A DNA stretch of 64,000 nt from Bizionia myxarmorum. Lineage in GTDB: Bacteria > Bacteroidota > Bacteroidia > Flavobacteriales > Flavobacteriaceae. Made by a program: the position numbers and the translations under genes. The stretch is taken from the NCBI RefSeq assembly GCF_008086205.1, contig NZ_VSKK01000003.1, forward strand, positions 62,001 through 126,000, given 5' to 3'. Positions 8,782-16,582 of this stretch are shown piece after piece. The stretch's first letter is position 1. Each line of letters opens with the position of its first letter. The notes beneath the pieces are model-generated. The model ran no database searches and had not been told where the DNA came from. It saw nothing but the letters and a program-made list of their open reading frames with translations.

Positions 8782-9930
8782 ATGACAAATTTACAGATGT
8801 ATCATAACGCCTTAAAAACCGAGTATAATAGCTACAGAGAATCCCATTTAAATGGTCGGTATATTACCGGTTCTAGGATTGCCCCTTTGCTAAAAAAACT
8901 AGGTGAATATTTTAAAATTTATGTTGAAGGATCGTCTGTCCAGAAACGTCCCATACATTCCATTCAATTAGGAAACGGTATAAAACGTATTTTGATTTGG
9001 TCACAAATGCACGGAAATGAATCCACGACGACCAAGTCTATTTTCGATTTAATAAACTTTTTGAAGGTCAATAATTCTATTTTAGAGTCTTGTACCTTAC
9101 TAATAATTCCCATTTTAAATCCGGATGGCGCCGAAGTTTATACGCGTTTAAATGCTAATGCAGTCGATTTAAATAGAGATGCGCAAGCGTTAACACAACC
9201 TGAAAGTCGTATTCTTCATGAGTGTTTCCATAAGTTCAGACCCGATTTTTGCTTTAATCTGCATGGGCAACGAACCATTTTTAGCGTCGGAGCAACTTCC
9301 AAGCCAGCCACTGTGTCATTTTTGTCGCCTGCAGAAAATGAAGCGCGTACAGTTACTAATACGCGTAAAATAGCTATGGAGCTCATTGTATCCATGAATG
9401 CTGAATTGCAAAAGCTGATTCCTAATCAAATAGCTTTATATGACGATGGTTTTAATTTGAATTGTGTGGGTGATACTTTTCAGGCTTTGGGTGTTCCAAC
9501 CGTATTGTTTGAAGCAGGACATTTTGAAAATGATTATAATCGGGAAGAAACGCGCTTTTTTATATATCATGCATTAGTTGTGGCTTTAAATACCATTGCT
9601 AGTCATGAATTAACAGGTTCTAATTATCAAGATTATTTTAGTGTACCTCAAAATGATAAATGCTTTTTTGATCTTATCATTAGAAATGCCATGCATAGTG
9701 GAGAACGCGTGGATATTGCTGTACAATACCAAGAGCGATTGGAGGATGGAAAGATTCTTTTTGTTCCTAAAATCGAAAAAATGGAGCGTTTAAATGGGTT
9801 TTTTGGTCACAAAGAATATGATGCGGATGGTAATGCCATCTCAAATATTGATATGTCATCTATAGAAGCTGGTCAGGAAAGCGATTTCATAATGTTAAAT
9901 AATGCTAAATATTCATTATTAAAGGCTTAA
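8782..9930 (+). CDS. M14 family zinc carboxypeptidase-like protein
   Basis: 382 residues. The M14 metal site is visible: QMHGNESTTT near residue 75 supplies the HxxE pair, and CFNLHGQRT near 155 supplies the second zinc His. VLFEAGHFENDYN near 237 includes the acidic residue of the active-site region. There is no signal peptide, so it is probably cytoplasmic. Flavobacterial members of this group are usually annotated only as peptidase M14 or zinc carboxypeptidase, and the substrate is unknown. The start is uncertain: Met1 at 8782 is almost on top of a promoter-like element and Met6 at 8797 is an alternative. Divergent from an XRE regulator. Confidence 0.87.
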   Translation: MTNLQMYHNALKTEYNSYRESHLNGRYITGSRIAPLLKKLGEYFKIYVEGSSVQKRPIHSIQLGNGIKRILIWSQMHGNESTTTKSIFDLINFLKVNNSILESCTLLIIPILNPDGAEVYTRLNANAVDLNRDAQALTQPESRILHECFHKFRPDFCFNLHGQRTIFSVGATSKPATVSFLSPAENEARTVTNTRKIAMELIVSMNAELQKLIPNQIALYDDGFNLNCVGDTFQALGVPTVLFEAGHFENDYNREETRFFIYHALVVALNTIASHELTGSNYQDYFSVPQNDKCFFDLIIRNAMHSGERVDIAVQYQERLEDGKILFVPKIEKMERLNGFFGHKEYDADGNAISNIDMSSIEAGQESDFIMLNNAKYSLLKA

Positions 9931-9946
9931 ACTTCATTTTATAGAT

Positions 9947-9966
9947 ATAATATTTAGAAATATTAT
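9947..9966. terminator. AT-rich hairpin after the M14 gene (weak terminator candidate)
   Basis: ATAATATT-TAGA-AATATTAT is a perfect eight-base stem with a four-base loop, 17 bases after the M14 stop, followed by CTTATTTTTG. It contains no G-C pairs, and its tail merges with the promoter of the next gene, so termination efficiency is doubtful. Confidence 0.35.
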
Positions 9967-9968
9967 CT

Positions 9969-9976
9969 TATTTTTG
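9969..9976 (+). promoter_or_regulatory. Candidate -7 element (TATTTTTG) of the Lrp-family gene
   Basis: TATTTTTG matches TAnnTTTG and lies 25 bases before the ATG at 10002, leaving a leader of about 20 bases. No good TTG element is found at the usual spacing upstream. Confidence 0.5.
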
Positions 9977-10001
9977 CTTTTTATTTAAAGAAATTATAAA
10001 A

Positions 10002-10481
10002 ATGGCAAAATTTAAATTAGACGACGTTGATCATCAGATTCTAGAAATGTTGATTGACAATACACGAGTTCCCTTCACTGATATCGCCAAAAAATTGGTT
10101 ATATCTGCTGGAACGGTTCATGTTCGCGTAAAGAAAATGGAAGAAGCAGGAATTATTAAAGGATCATCTTTAACCTTGGATTACAAGAAATTAGGATATG
10201 CTTTTATAGCTTATGTGGGCGTTTTTCTTCAAAAAACATCTCAAACAAAATTTGTTTTAGAGCGTATAAATGAAATTCCTTATGTTACTGTAGCGCATAT
10301 TACTACAGGTAAATTTAATGTATTCTGTAAAATCCGCGCTAAAAATACAGAACACGCAAAAGAAGTAATCTTTATGATTGATGACATAGAAGGTGTTTAT
10401 CGGACAGAAACGATGATATCTTTAGAGGAAAGCTTAAATGATAAGAAAAGATTAATGCATTCTATTTTTAATAACATGTAA
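10002..10481 (+). CDS. Lrp/AsnC family transcriptional regulator
   Basis: 159 residues, the usual size of the family. An N-terminal winged HTH (LDDVDHQILEMLIDNTRVPF, then IAKKLVISAGTVHVRVKKME, residues about 4-50) is followed by a RAM/effector domain (about 65-150) with the beta-strand pattern FIAYVGVFL and ITTGKFNVFCKI. Such regulators respond to amino acids and act as dimers or octamers. The effector cannot be read from the sequence. It is a single-gene unit with its own -7 element and an intrinsic terminator. No adjacent target gene is obvious. Confidence 0.93.
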   Translation: MAKFKLDDVDHQILEMLIDNTRVPFTDIAKKLVISAGTVHVRVKKMEEAGIIKGSSLTLDYKKLGYAFIAYVGVFLQKTSQTKFVLERINEIPYVTVAHITTGKFNVFCKIRAKNTEHAKEVIFMIDDIEGVYRTETMISLEESLNDKKRLMHSIFNNM

Positions 10482-10506
10482 TTTTCTTTCTCAAAATATT
10501 AAGGAC

Positions 10507-10534
10507 AAGCGTTTTCATTAGAAAGCGCTTTTTT
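10507..10534 (+). terminator. Intrinsic terminator after the Lrp-family gene
   Basis: AAGCGTTTTC / GAAAGCGCTT forms a 10-bp stem with one G-U pair and a four-base loop, ending in a run of six T. It begins 26 bases after the Lrp stop. The first ATG of the next ORF starts two bases after the T run. Confidence 0.8.
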
Positions 10535-10535
10535 A

Positions 10536-11072
10536 ATGCATGTAAATACTAAATTTATGTTTTCAAATCAAATTCCCGATACTGAATATGCTGATTTTTA
10601 TGCTAATTACATTAAAAAAAGTGGTTCTTTAAGTTTATTAAGTGGTTTGGGGCAGGGTATGCAGCAAACGGAAGCTTTTTTCAATTCGATTCCTGAAAAT
10701 AGATTAGAATATCGATATTCAGATGGAAAATGGACCATAAAAGAAATTTTGCAACATCTAATTGACACCGAACATGTTTTTGTGTATCGCGCTTTACGTT
10801 TTGCAAGACAGGATAGAACGCCTTTGCCAGGTTTTGAGCAGGATGATTATGTTTTAGCTAGTGTAGCGAACCGAAGAACCCGCGAGCAATTAATAAATGA
10901 TTATTTGGATTTAAGAGAATCTACTATTTCCCTATTTAGTAGTTTTTCCAAAAAAATGTTAGAGCAAATTGGTAATGCAAGTGAGGCTGATATGTCTGTA
11001 AGAGCTATCGGTTTTATTTTAATAGGCCATGAAAAACATCATATTGACATTATAAAAGAACGCTATTTATAA
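10536..11072 (+). CDS. DinB-family (YfiT-like) putative metal-dependent hydrolase
   Basis: 178 residues from the first ATG. The four-helix DinB fold is suggested by YRYSDGKWTIKEILQHLIDT (His near residue 78), the aromatic EHVFVYRALRFARQ, and the C-terminal pair in GHEKHHIDIIKERYL. Together these give the three-His metal site of the family. Members include thiol S-transferases, but the reaction here is unknown. The ATG at 10536 directly follows the T run of an intrinsic terminator. The next Met, at 10557 (MFSNQIPDTEYADFY), may be the true start. It converges on aroB with four bases between the stops. Confidence 0.87.
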   Translation: MHVNTKFMFSNQIPDTEYADFYANYIKKSGSLSLLSGLGQGMQQTEAFFNSIPENRLEYRYSDGKWTIKEILQHLIDTEHVFVYRALRFARQDRTPLPGFEQDDYVLASVANRRTREQLINDYLDLRESTISLFSSFSKKMLEQIGNASEADMSVRAIGFILIGHEKHHIDIIKERYL

Positions 11073-11076
11073 AAAT

Positions 11077-12135
11077 TTAAGCTTTGTAATATTCAAAAGC
11101 TTTCATAATGATTTCGTTGCTTACTAAACATTTGATACGTGGTTTCCCCATTTCTTCTAATAGTACAAAGTTAATGTTTCCGTGTTCGTTTTTCTTATCA
11201 TATTTAAGAAGTTCAATTATAGCGTCATAATCGGAGGGAAGGATTATAACATCTCCAAAAATACGTTTTATGAAACTTTTAATAGTGTCGTTTTCTTCTT
11301 TAGGGAAACCGGCCAATTCTGTTGAAATATAATTGGCTAAAATCATTCCAATGGCAATAGCTTCGCCGTGTAACAAGGCTTCTTTTTCAGGGTTACTCAA
11401 AAAATACGATTCGATAGCATGGCCTAAAGTATGTCCATAATTTAAAGTTTTTCGCAGATTTTGCTCTAATGGATCTTGACTAACAATGTTATTTTTGATA
11501 ACAACAGATTCGTAAATAAGGCTGTCATAATCACTAATGGCATCTGTAGAAAATTTATTCCAATACGTTCTGCTGTAAATTAAGCCATGCTTTAGCATTT
11601 CCGCTAATCCGGAGCGCATTTGGTTTTCGGGTAACGTTTCTAAAAAACTGGTGTCAATTAAAACCATTTCTCCAGAATTTATTACGCCAATCTGATTTTT
11701 TAAATGGCCTAAATCCACGCCAGTTTTTCCACCTACTGAAGCGTCAACCATTGCTAATAGTGATGTTGGTACATTTATATAGTTAATTCCACGTTTAAAT
11801 GTAGAAGCTACAAAACCTCCAAGATCCGTAACAACGCCACCTCCTAAATTTATAATGAGGCTTTTTCGGTCTGCGCCAAGTTCTGATAATGCGTTCCAAA
11901 CGCCCACACAAGTATCTATAGTTTTGTGCTCTTCACCTGATTCAATTTCTATAATTTCAATGGTACAAGACGTTTCTAATTGTTCCAAAAACGGCGTTAA
12001 ACATACATTGTGCGTATTTTCATCAACTAAAATAAAAATAATAGAATAATTTTGCGCCTCTAAATGACTGTTTAAAGCTGTGTAACAATTTGAATTAAAG
12101 TATATTGGGTAATTTTCGGATTGTATAAATTTCAT
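11077..12135 (-). CDS. aroB: 3-dehydroquinate synthase
   Basis: Second enzyme of the shikimate pathway; converts DAHP to 3-dehydroquinate using NAD and a divalent metal. The NAD site NLGGGVVTDLGGF is present, followed by INVPTSLLAMVDASVGGKTG with the catalytic Lys, and the metal-ligand segments NYGHTLGHAIES and LLHGEAIAIGM. The frame stays open upstream to an ATG at 12255, but those 40 residues are Ile/Lys/Tyr-rich and unlike AroB. Starting at MKFIQSENYPIYF gives 352 residues, the family norm, so I chose 12135. It is divergent from proline dehydrogenase. Confidence 0.95.
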   Translation of the reverse strand: MKFIQSENYPIYFNSNCYTALNSHLEAQNYSIIFILVDENTHNVCLTPFLEQLETSCTIEIIEIESGEEHKTIDTCVGVWNALSELGADRKSLIINLGGGVVTDLGGFVASTFKRGINYINVPTSLLAMVDASVGGKTGVDLGHLKNQIGVINSGEMVLIDTSFLETLPENQMRSGLAEMLKHGLIYSRTYWNKFSTDAISDYDSLIYESVVIKNNIVSQDPLEQNLRKTLNYGHTLGHAIESYFLSNPEKEALLHGEAIAIGMILANYISTELAGFPKEENDTIKSFIKRIFGDVIILPSDYDAIIELLKYDKKNEHGNINFVLLEEMGKPRIKCLVSNEIIMKAFEYYKA

Positions 12136-12204
12136 GAGATAAATGGAAAAAAATAAAAGGTAAAATAAGGTGTTTTTTTTATAAATAAGTAGTTGAATGA
12201 TAAT

Positions 12205-12212
12205 TATCTTTG
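12205..12212 (+). promoter_or_regulatory. Candidate -7 element (TATCTTTG) of the proline dehydrogenase gene
   Basis: TATCTTTG matches TAnnTTTG and lies 17 bases before the ATG at 12230. No TTG lies at a canonical distance; the nearest, at 12193-12195, is too close. Rated on the -7 element alone. Confidence 0.5.
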
Positions 12213-12229
12213 CATAATTTTCAATTGTT

Positions 12230-13408
12230 ATGGAGGACTTAAAATTATTTGACAATACCGAAATTGCTTTTCAATTAAAAAGTAATAAGGAGTTAGACCG
12301 CGCACATTTTCTTTTCAAAATGATATCTAACGAACCCTTGGTACAAATAGGAACAGCGCTTACAAACTTCGCTATCAAGTTGCATTTGCCAGTAGAAGGC
12401 ATTATTCGTGCTACGGTTTTTGATCATTTTTGTGGTGGCGTCAATGAAGAAGATTGCCTAGATGTAATTGATGATATGCATACCAAAGGTGTGAGTTCGG
12501 TTCTAGATTATTCAGTAGAAGGGAAGGAAACCGAAGCACATTTTGATGGTGCTATGGAAAAAACCTTAAAAATAATTCGTTTTTCAGATGATAGAACAGC
12601 CATGCCAATTGCTGTTTTTAAGCCTACAGGCTTTGGTCGACTCGCTTTATATCAGAAAATTGGTGAAGGGAAAACGCTTACCGAATCCGAGCAAGAAGAA
12701 TGGAATCGCGTGGTTGCACGATATGATGCAGTTTGTAAATTAGGATTAGAGAAAGATGTCGAAATTTTAATTGATGCTGAACATAGCTGGACTCAAGATG
12801 CCGTAGATCATTTGGTTACAGATATGATGCGCAAGTACAACAAAGATAAAACTATTGTATATAACACCTTGCAGATGTATCGCCATGATAGAATGGCTTT
12901 TCTAAAGGAGCAACATGAGTTAGGTAGAAAAGAAGGCTTTTATTTAGGCTACAAAATTGTTCGTGGCGCTTATATGGAAATAGAGCATGAACGCGCTTTA
13001 GAATTGGGGTACCCAACACCAATTTGCGAAAGTAAATTAGATACAGATGAAAATTTCAATGCAGCTGCTCAATATATTTTAGATAATATTTCTGAAATCT
13101 CCGTATTTGTTGGGACACATAATGAATTGAGTAGTTATATGGTCATGGATCTTATGAAAGAGAAAGGTCTTAATATTACTGATAATCGTGTTTGGTTTGG
13201 ACAACTGTTTGGTATGAGTGATAATATAAGTTTCAATTTAGCCAACATAGGTTATAATGTTGCTAAATATGTTCCTTTTGGACCCGTTAGAGATGTTATG
13301 CCGTACTTAATTAGACGTGCCGAAGAGAACACGTCTGTTGCTGGGCAAACAGGACGTGAACTCATGTTAATTAAGAAAGAAAAAGCAAGACGTAAAGCCG
13401 CTAAATAG
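12230..13408 (+). CDS. Proline dehydrogenase (monofunctional, FAD-dependent)
   Basis: 392 residues; oxidises L-proline to pyrroline-5-carboxylate with FAD and passes electrons to quinone at the membrane. The TIM-barrel motifs are DAEHSW near 184, YNTLQMYRHDR near 206, LGYKIVRGAYMEIEHERA near 240 and GTHNE near 297. The C-terminal helix YLIRRAEENTSVAGQTGREL carries the substrate-binding RRxxEN signature. There is no aldehyde dehydrogenase domain, so P5C oxidation must be encoded elsewhere. It has its own -7 element and converges on the polysaccharide locus with six bases between the stops. Confidence 0.95.
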   Translation: MEDLKLFDNTEIAFQLKSNKELDRAHFLFKMISNEPLVQIGTALTNFAIKLHLPVEGIIRATVFDHFCGGVNEEDCLDVIDDMHTKGVSSVLDYSVEGKETEAHFDGAMEKTLKIIRFSDDRTAMPIAVFKPTGFGRLALYQKIGEGKTLTESEQEEWNRVVARYDAVCKLGLEKDVEILIDAEHSWTQDAVDHLVTDMMRKYNKDKTIVYNTLQMYRHDRMAFLKEQHELGRKEGFYLGYKIVRGAYMEIEHERALELGYPTPICESKLDTDENFNAAAQYILDNISEISVFVGTHNELSSYMVMDLMKEKGLNITDNRVWFGQLFGMSDNISFNLANIGYNVAKYVPFGPVRDVMPYLIRRAEENTSVAGQTGRELMLIKKEKARRKAAK

Positions 13409-13414
13409 ATTTTC

Positions 13415-15766
13415 CTATTTACGCTGCCACCACTTTTTAGAGTTCGGATTTTTGCCGTAACCATAGCCGTAACTGTTGGCTTTTTTCTGGTTCACACTGT
13501 TTAAAAGTATCGCCATATTTGGTAAGCGCTTTTCTTGATACATAGTTTCTGCAATTTGCAAACGTCTCTTATCAAGATAATTGGCGCGAACAACGTAAAT
13601 GAATAGATCAGCATGTTTACTTATTAAAAGTGTATCTGTAACCAAACCTACTGCAGCAGTATCTACCACTATATAATCATATTTGTTGTCTACAGCGTCA
13701 AACAATTCTTGCATGCGGCTACTCATTAATAACTCTGCTGGATTCGGTGGTATAACGCCACATGGAATAACATCCAAATAGTCATTTCCTTCTAATTTCA
13801 CAATTACATCTGAAAGTTGCAAACTCGGATCACTTATATAATTCGTTAATCCCATGTCATTTTTAACATTCAAATAATTGGTTGCTTTGGGTACCCGAAT
13901 GTCCGTTTCCATTAAGAGTACTTTTTTGTTAGTGTAAGAAATGGAAAGTGCTAAATTGATGGAGGTATGCGACTTTCCTTCTTTGCTAGTAGTGGATGTA
14001 ATAAAAATAACTTTAGAGTGTTTGGATACGCTTTTAAGCATAAATTCAATATTGGTACGCACCATTCTGAAAGCTTCTGCTTTCGGTGAATAATCAATTT
14101 GTTTAATAAGTTGTGTGCGTTTGCTAGATTGCGGAATATCACCAATAAACGGCACATCAATTAATTTCTTAACATCTTGCGCTGTATGAACTTTGGTATC
14201 CAATAAGGTTAAAAGATAAATAATACCAATTGGTAAACTAAACCCTAAAATTAAGGCTGCTAAAATAATAATAACGGATTTCGGTGCTACTGGCGTTCCT
14301 GAAGCATAGGCTTTATCCACAATTTTAGCATTTGGAGAGGAAACACCATGTGTTATAGCAGATTCCTCGCGCTTTTGCAATAAATACAAGTATAAGGATT
14401 CCTTGATGTCTTGCTGGCGCTTAATATCTTTAAACTGACGTTCTTTTTGTGGAGCAGAATAGATTTGGGAGTTAATACGCGAATTTTCAGCAACCAAACT
14501 ATTATAAGCAATCTGACTTGTGGATTTTTTACTACTTAAACTTTGAGCTAAATCTGCTTTTAATTGGCTAATCTGATTGGTTAAGTTAACAACCGTAGGA
14601 TTTATTTCACTGGAATTCTTTAAAATCCGATCACGTTCTTGCACCAAACTATTGTGGCGCTTGGCTACTTGTCCAATGTTTCCATCTTCAATACCCATGT
14701 TTAAGGGTAATAAATCCGAAGGATTCTGATTACTTGCTAAATGATCACGCATATAATCTATTAATTGCAACTGCATACCAGTTTCGGTAATCTTCGATTC
14801 GTTTTCTTTTTCCGTTTGAAGGAAAATGGTGGATTGGGTAGAAAGGTTGGTCAGTTTGTTTTCCTGCTGAATATCTTCGGCCGTTAAATCTACTATGCCT
14901 AGTTCACGTGAAACACCTTCTAATCGATCATTAATGAAATTGGAAGTGGCTTCAACCACCATATTCTTGTCATTAATAACATCCTCGTTATATTTTATAA
15001 TTAATTTATCTAAAAAGAGCTGGGCTTTTTCGCGAACGTTATCATTAATGGTCAGTTTTATTATACTGGATAATTCTGTGGTTTGAATTTGAAGCTTGGT
15101 TTTATAATCGCTGGTAACTTTGGCTAAAGGTTTAATGCGGATGGTGATATCTGAACCAATTTTTGTAGCATATTGACCAATATTAGGTGTTATAATAATA
15201 TTGCCAAAGCCAGTTTCTACGTTCTTTCCAAAATCGTATAATACACCTTCTATATCGTCATGCTTTTGCGTATTTCCTTTTAAAATTTTGCTATCTTGAG
15301 GAATTCCTTTAAAAATGAAGTCTTTGGAAGAATTAATTCGAATATTAAATGTCGTATCAATAGTATGCAAGATGGAATCTGTTGCACTAAAATTGATGTA
15401 TAATGGCGGATTTGTATAAACTTCATGAGCTTGAATGCGTCCTTCAACGAAAAACTGAATATTAAATTTTAAGTCTTTAACAACACTAGCAATAAGATTT
15501 CGGGATTTGATGATTTCAATTTCATCTAAAACATTATTCTGATCGTTACTAAACAAGCCATAATTTTGAAGACTAGAAATTTCGGGTAATTTCCCTTGAG
15601 ATTTGTCGTCTCTAATTTTTATAGTAGCCTTGGCTTGATATTCGTAGCTAGCGTATCTTAAATATACAATAGCCAGAACCAATGCTGAAAGAACACATAA
15701 AAGTATAAACTTCCATCTGTTTAAATAAGGCTCGATTAAATCTCTAAAATGCGCAGTTTGTTTCAT
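13415..15766 (-). CDS. Polysaccharide co-polymerase/tyrosine autokinase (Wzc-like, BY-kinase)
   Basis: 783 residues. A Wzz domain with TM1 (about 17-37) is followed by a long periplasmic coiled-coil region (about 250-470) and TM2 (IILAALILGFSLPIGIIYLL, near 500). A cytoplasmic BY-kinase domain follows, with Walker A TSTTSKEGKSHTSINLA near 590, Walker A' VLLMETDIRVPK, Walker B YDYIVVDTAA and a short Tyr cluster YGYGYG near the C-terminus. It controls chain length and export of the polysaccharide with the outer-membrane lipoprotein encoded next to it. The Walker A reads KEGKS where many relatives have GEGKS/T; the catalytic Lys and Ser are retained. Last gene of the four-gene minus-strand unit. 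Confidence 0.94.
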   Translation of the reverse strand: MKQTAHFRDLIEPYLNRWKFILLCVLSALVLAIVYLRYASYEYQAKATIKIRDDKSQGKLPEISSLQNYGLFSNDQNNVLDEIEIIKSRNLIASVVKDLKFNIQFFVEGRIQAHEVYTNPPLYINFSATDSILHTIDTTFNIRINSSKDFIFKGIPQDSKILKGNTQKHDDIEGVLYDFGKNVETGFGNIIITPNIGQYATKIGSDITIRIKPLAKVTSDYKTKLQIQTTELSSIIKLTINDNVREKAQLFLDKLIIKYNEDVINDKNMVVEATSNFINDRLEGVSRELGIVDLTAEDIQQENKLTNLSTQSTIFLQTEKENESKITETGMQLQLIDYMRDHLASNQNPSDLLPLNMGIEDGNIGQVAKRHNSLVQERDRILKNSSEINPTVVNLTNQISQLKADLAQSLSSKKSTSQIAYNSLVAENSRINSQIYSAPQKERQFKDIKRQQDIKESLYLYLLQKREESAITHGVSSPNAKIVDKAYASGTPVAPKSVIIILAALILGFSLPIGIIYLLTLLDTKVHTAQDVKKLIDVPFIGDIPQSSKRTQLIKQIDYSPKAEAFRMVRTNIEFMLKSVSKHSKVIFITSTTSKEGKSHTSINLALSISYTNKKVLLMETDIRVPKATNYLNVKNDMGLTNYISDPSLQLSDVIVKLEGNDYLDVIPCGVIPPNPAELLMSSRMQELFDAVDNKYDYIVVDTAAVGLVTDTLLISKHADLFIYVVRANYLDKRRLQIAETMYQEKRLPNMAILLNSVNQKKANSYGYGYGKNPNSKKWWQRK

Positions 15767-15787
15767 GAAGTATAACGTGTAAAAGCT

Positions 15788-16570
15788 TTATTTAACTAAA
15801 AATATGGCAATAATGGTTGCTAATGTGCCAATAGCTGAAATGATTACACCATTGTTCTGGTTGTAAGATGCTGAACGTACTTTGGCAGAATTTGGTTCAA
15901 TTACTAACACATCATTTTGCTCTAAATAGTAGTTAGGCGATGTTACGGTGCTAATTTTTGTTAAATCGAATTTGGTGAACACTTTTTTACCATCGCGTTC
16001 GCGAATTAAAAATACATTTTCACGTTTTCCATAAATGGTTAAATCGCCTGCCAAACCTAAAGCTTCCGTCAGTGAAATACGTTCATCTTCAACCGTGAAT
16101 GTTCCAGGATTTCTAACTTCACCCAAAACCGTTACCGTAAAATTTATTAAGCGAATATTGATAACCGGATCCTTAACATATGCACTAATTTTATTTTTCA
16201 AAAAAGATGTGGCGTCTTCACGAGATAAGCCACCTAGCTTAATACTTCCTAATACTGGATATTCTATAAGGCCATTTTTATCTATAATATAAGTAGGCAT
16301 TTTTAAATCGGCATTTGCAGAAACGGATGACACACTATAAGAAACTGCTGGCAAATTAAAAGGCGCTACAGCTTCGGCATCACCGCCAATACTAATAAAA
16401 ATTAAATCGTTTGGTTTATAAACAAGATCGGCATGCATTACCAAATCGTTATTTTTATTCACGGCTTCATCTTGAAAATAGATAATTTCTTTACTTGTTA
16501 CGCAAGAAGATGCTACAACTGCGAGTAGGAGTAGACTGAAATTTTTAAGGATTTGTTTTGTAATGTTCAT
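15788..16570 (-). CDS. Polysaccharide export outer-membrane lipoprotein (Wza/BexD family)
   Basis: 260 residues. A lipoprotein signal (LLLLAVVASSC, Cys near 23) precedes the Poly_export domain (YKPNDLIFISIGGDAEAVAP, about 50-150) and one SLBB domain (INFTVTVLGEVRNPGTFTVE, about 140-215). A C-terminal hydrophobic segment (VIISAIGTLATIIAIFLV) could be the membrane-spanning helix that forms the outer-membrane pore. It is the export partner of the tyrosine kinase gene 21 bases downstream. It is shorter than E. coli Wza, as is usual in Bacteroidota. Confidence 0.93.
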   Translation of the reverse strand: MNITKQILKNFSLLLLAVVASSCVTSKEIIYFQDEAVNKNNDLVMHADLVYKPNDLIFISIGGDAEAVAPFNLPAVSYSVSSVSANADLKMPTYIIDKNGLIEYPVLGSIKLGGLSREDATSFLKNKISAYVKDPVINIRLINFTVTVLGEVRNPGTFTVEDERISLTEALGLAGDLTIYGKRENVFLIRERDGKKVFTKFDLTKISTVTSPNYYLEQNDVLVIEPNSAKVRSASYNQNNGVIISAIGTLATIIAIFLVK

Positions 16571-16582
16571 GGTTGGTTTGGT

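Noticed and set aside
8585-8788. 67-codon minus-strand ORF in the gap before the M14 gene
   Set aside because: Its start overlaps the M14 start, its composition is Tyr/Ile-rich from A+T bias, and the region holds operators and a promoter.
12136-12255. 40-residue N-terminal extension of AroB
   Set aside because: The residues are Ile/Leu/Tyr-rich and unlike the family, overlap the proline dehydrogenase start and promoter, and starting at 12135 gives the standard length.
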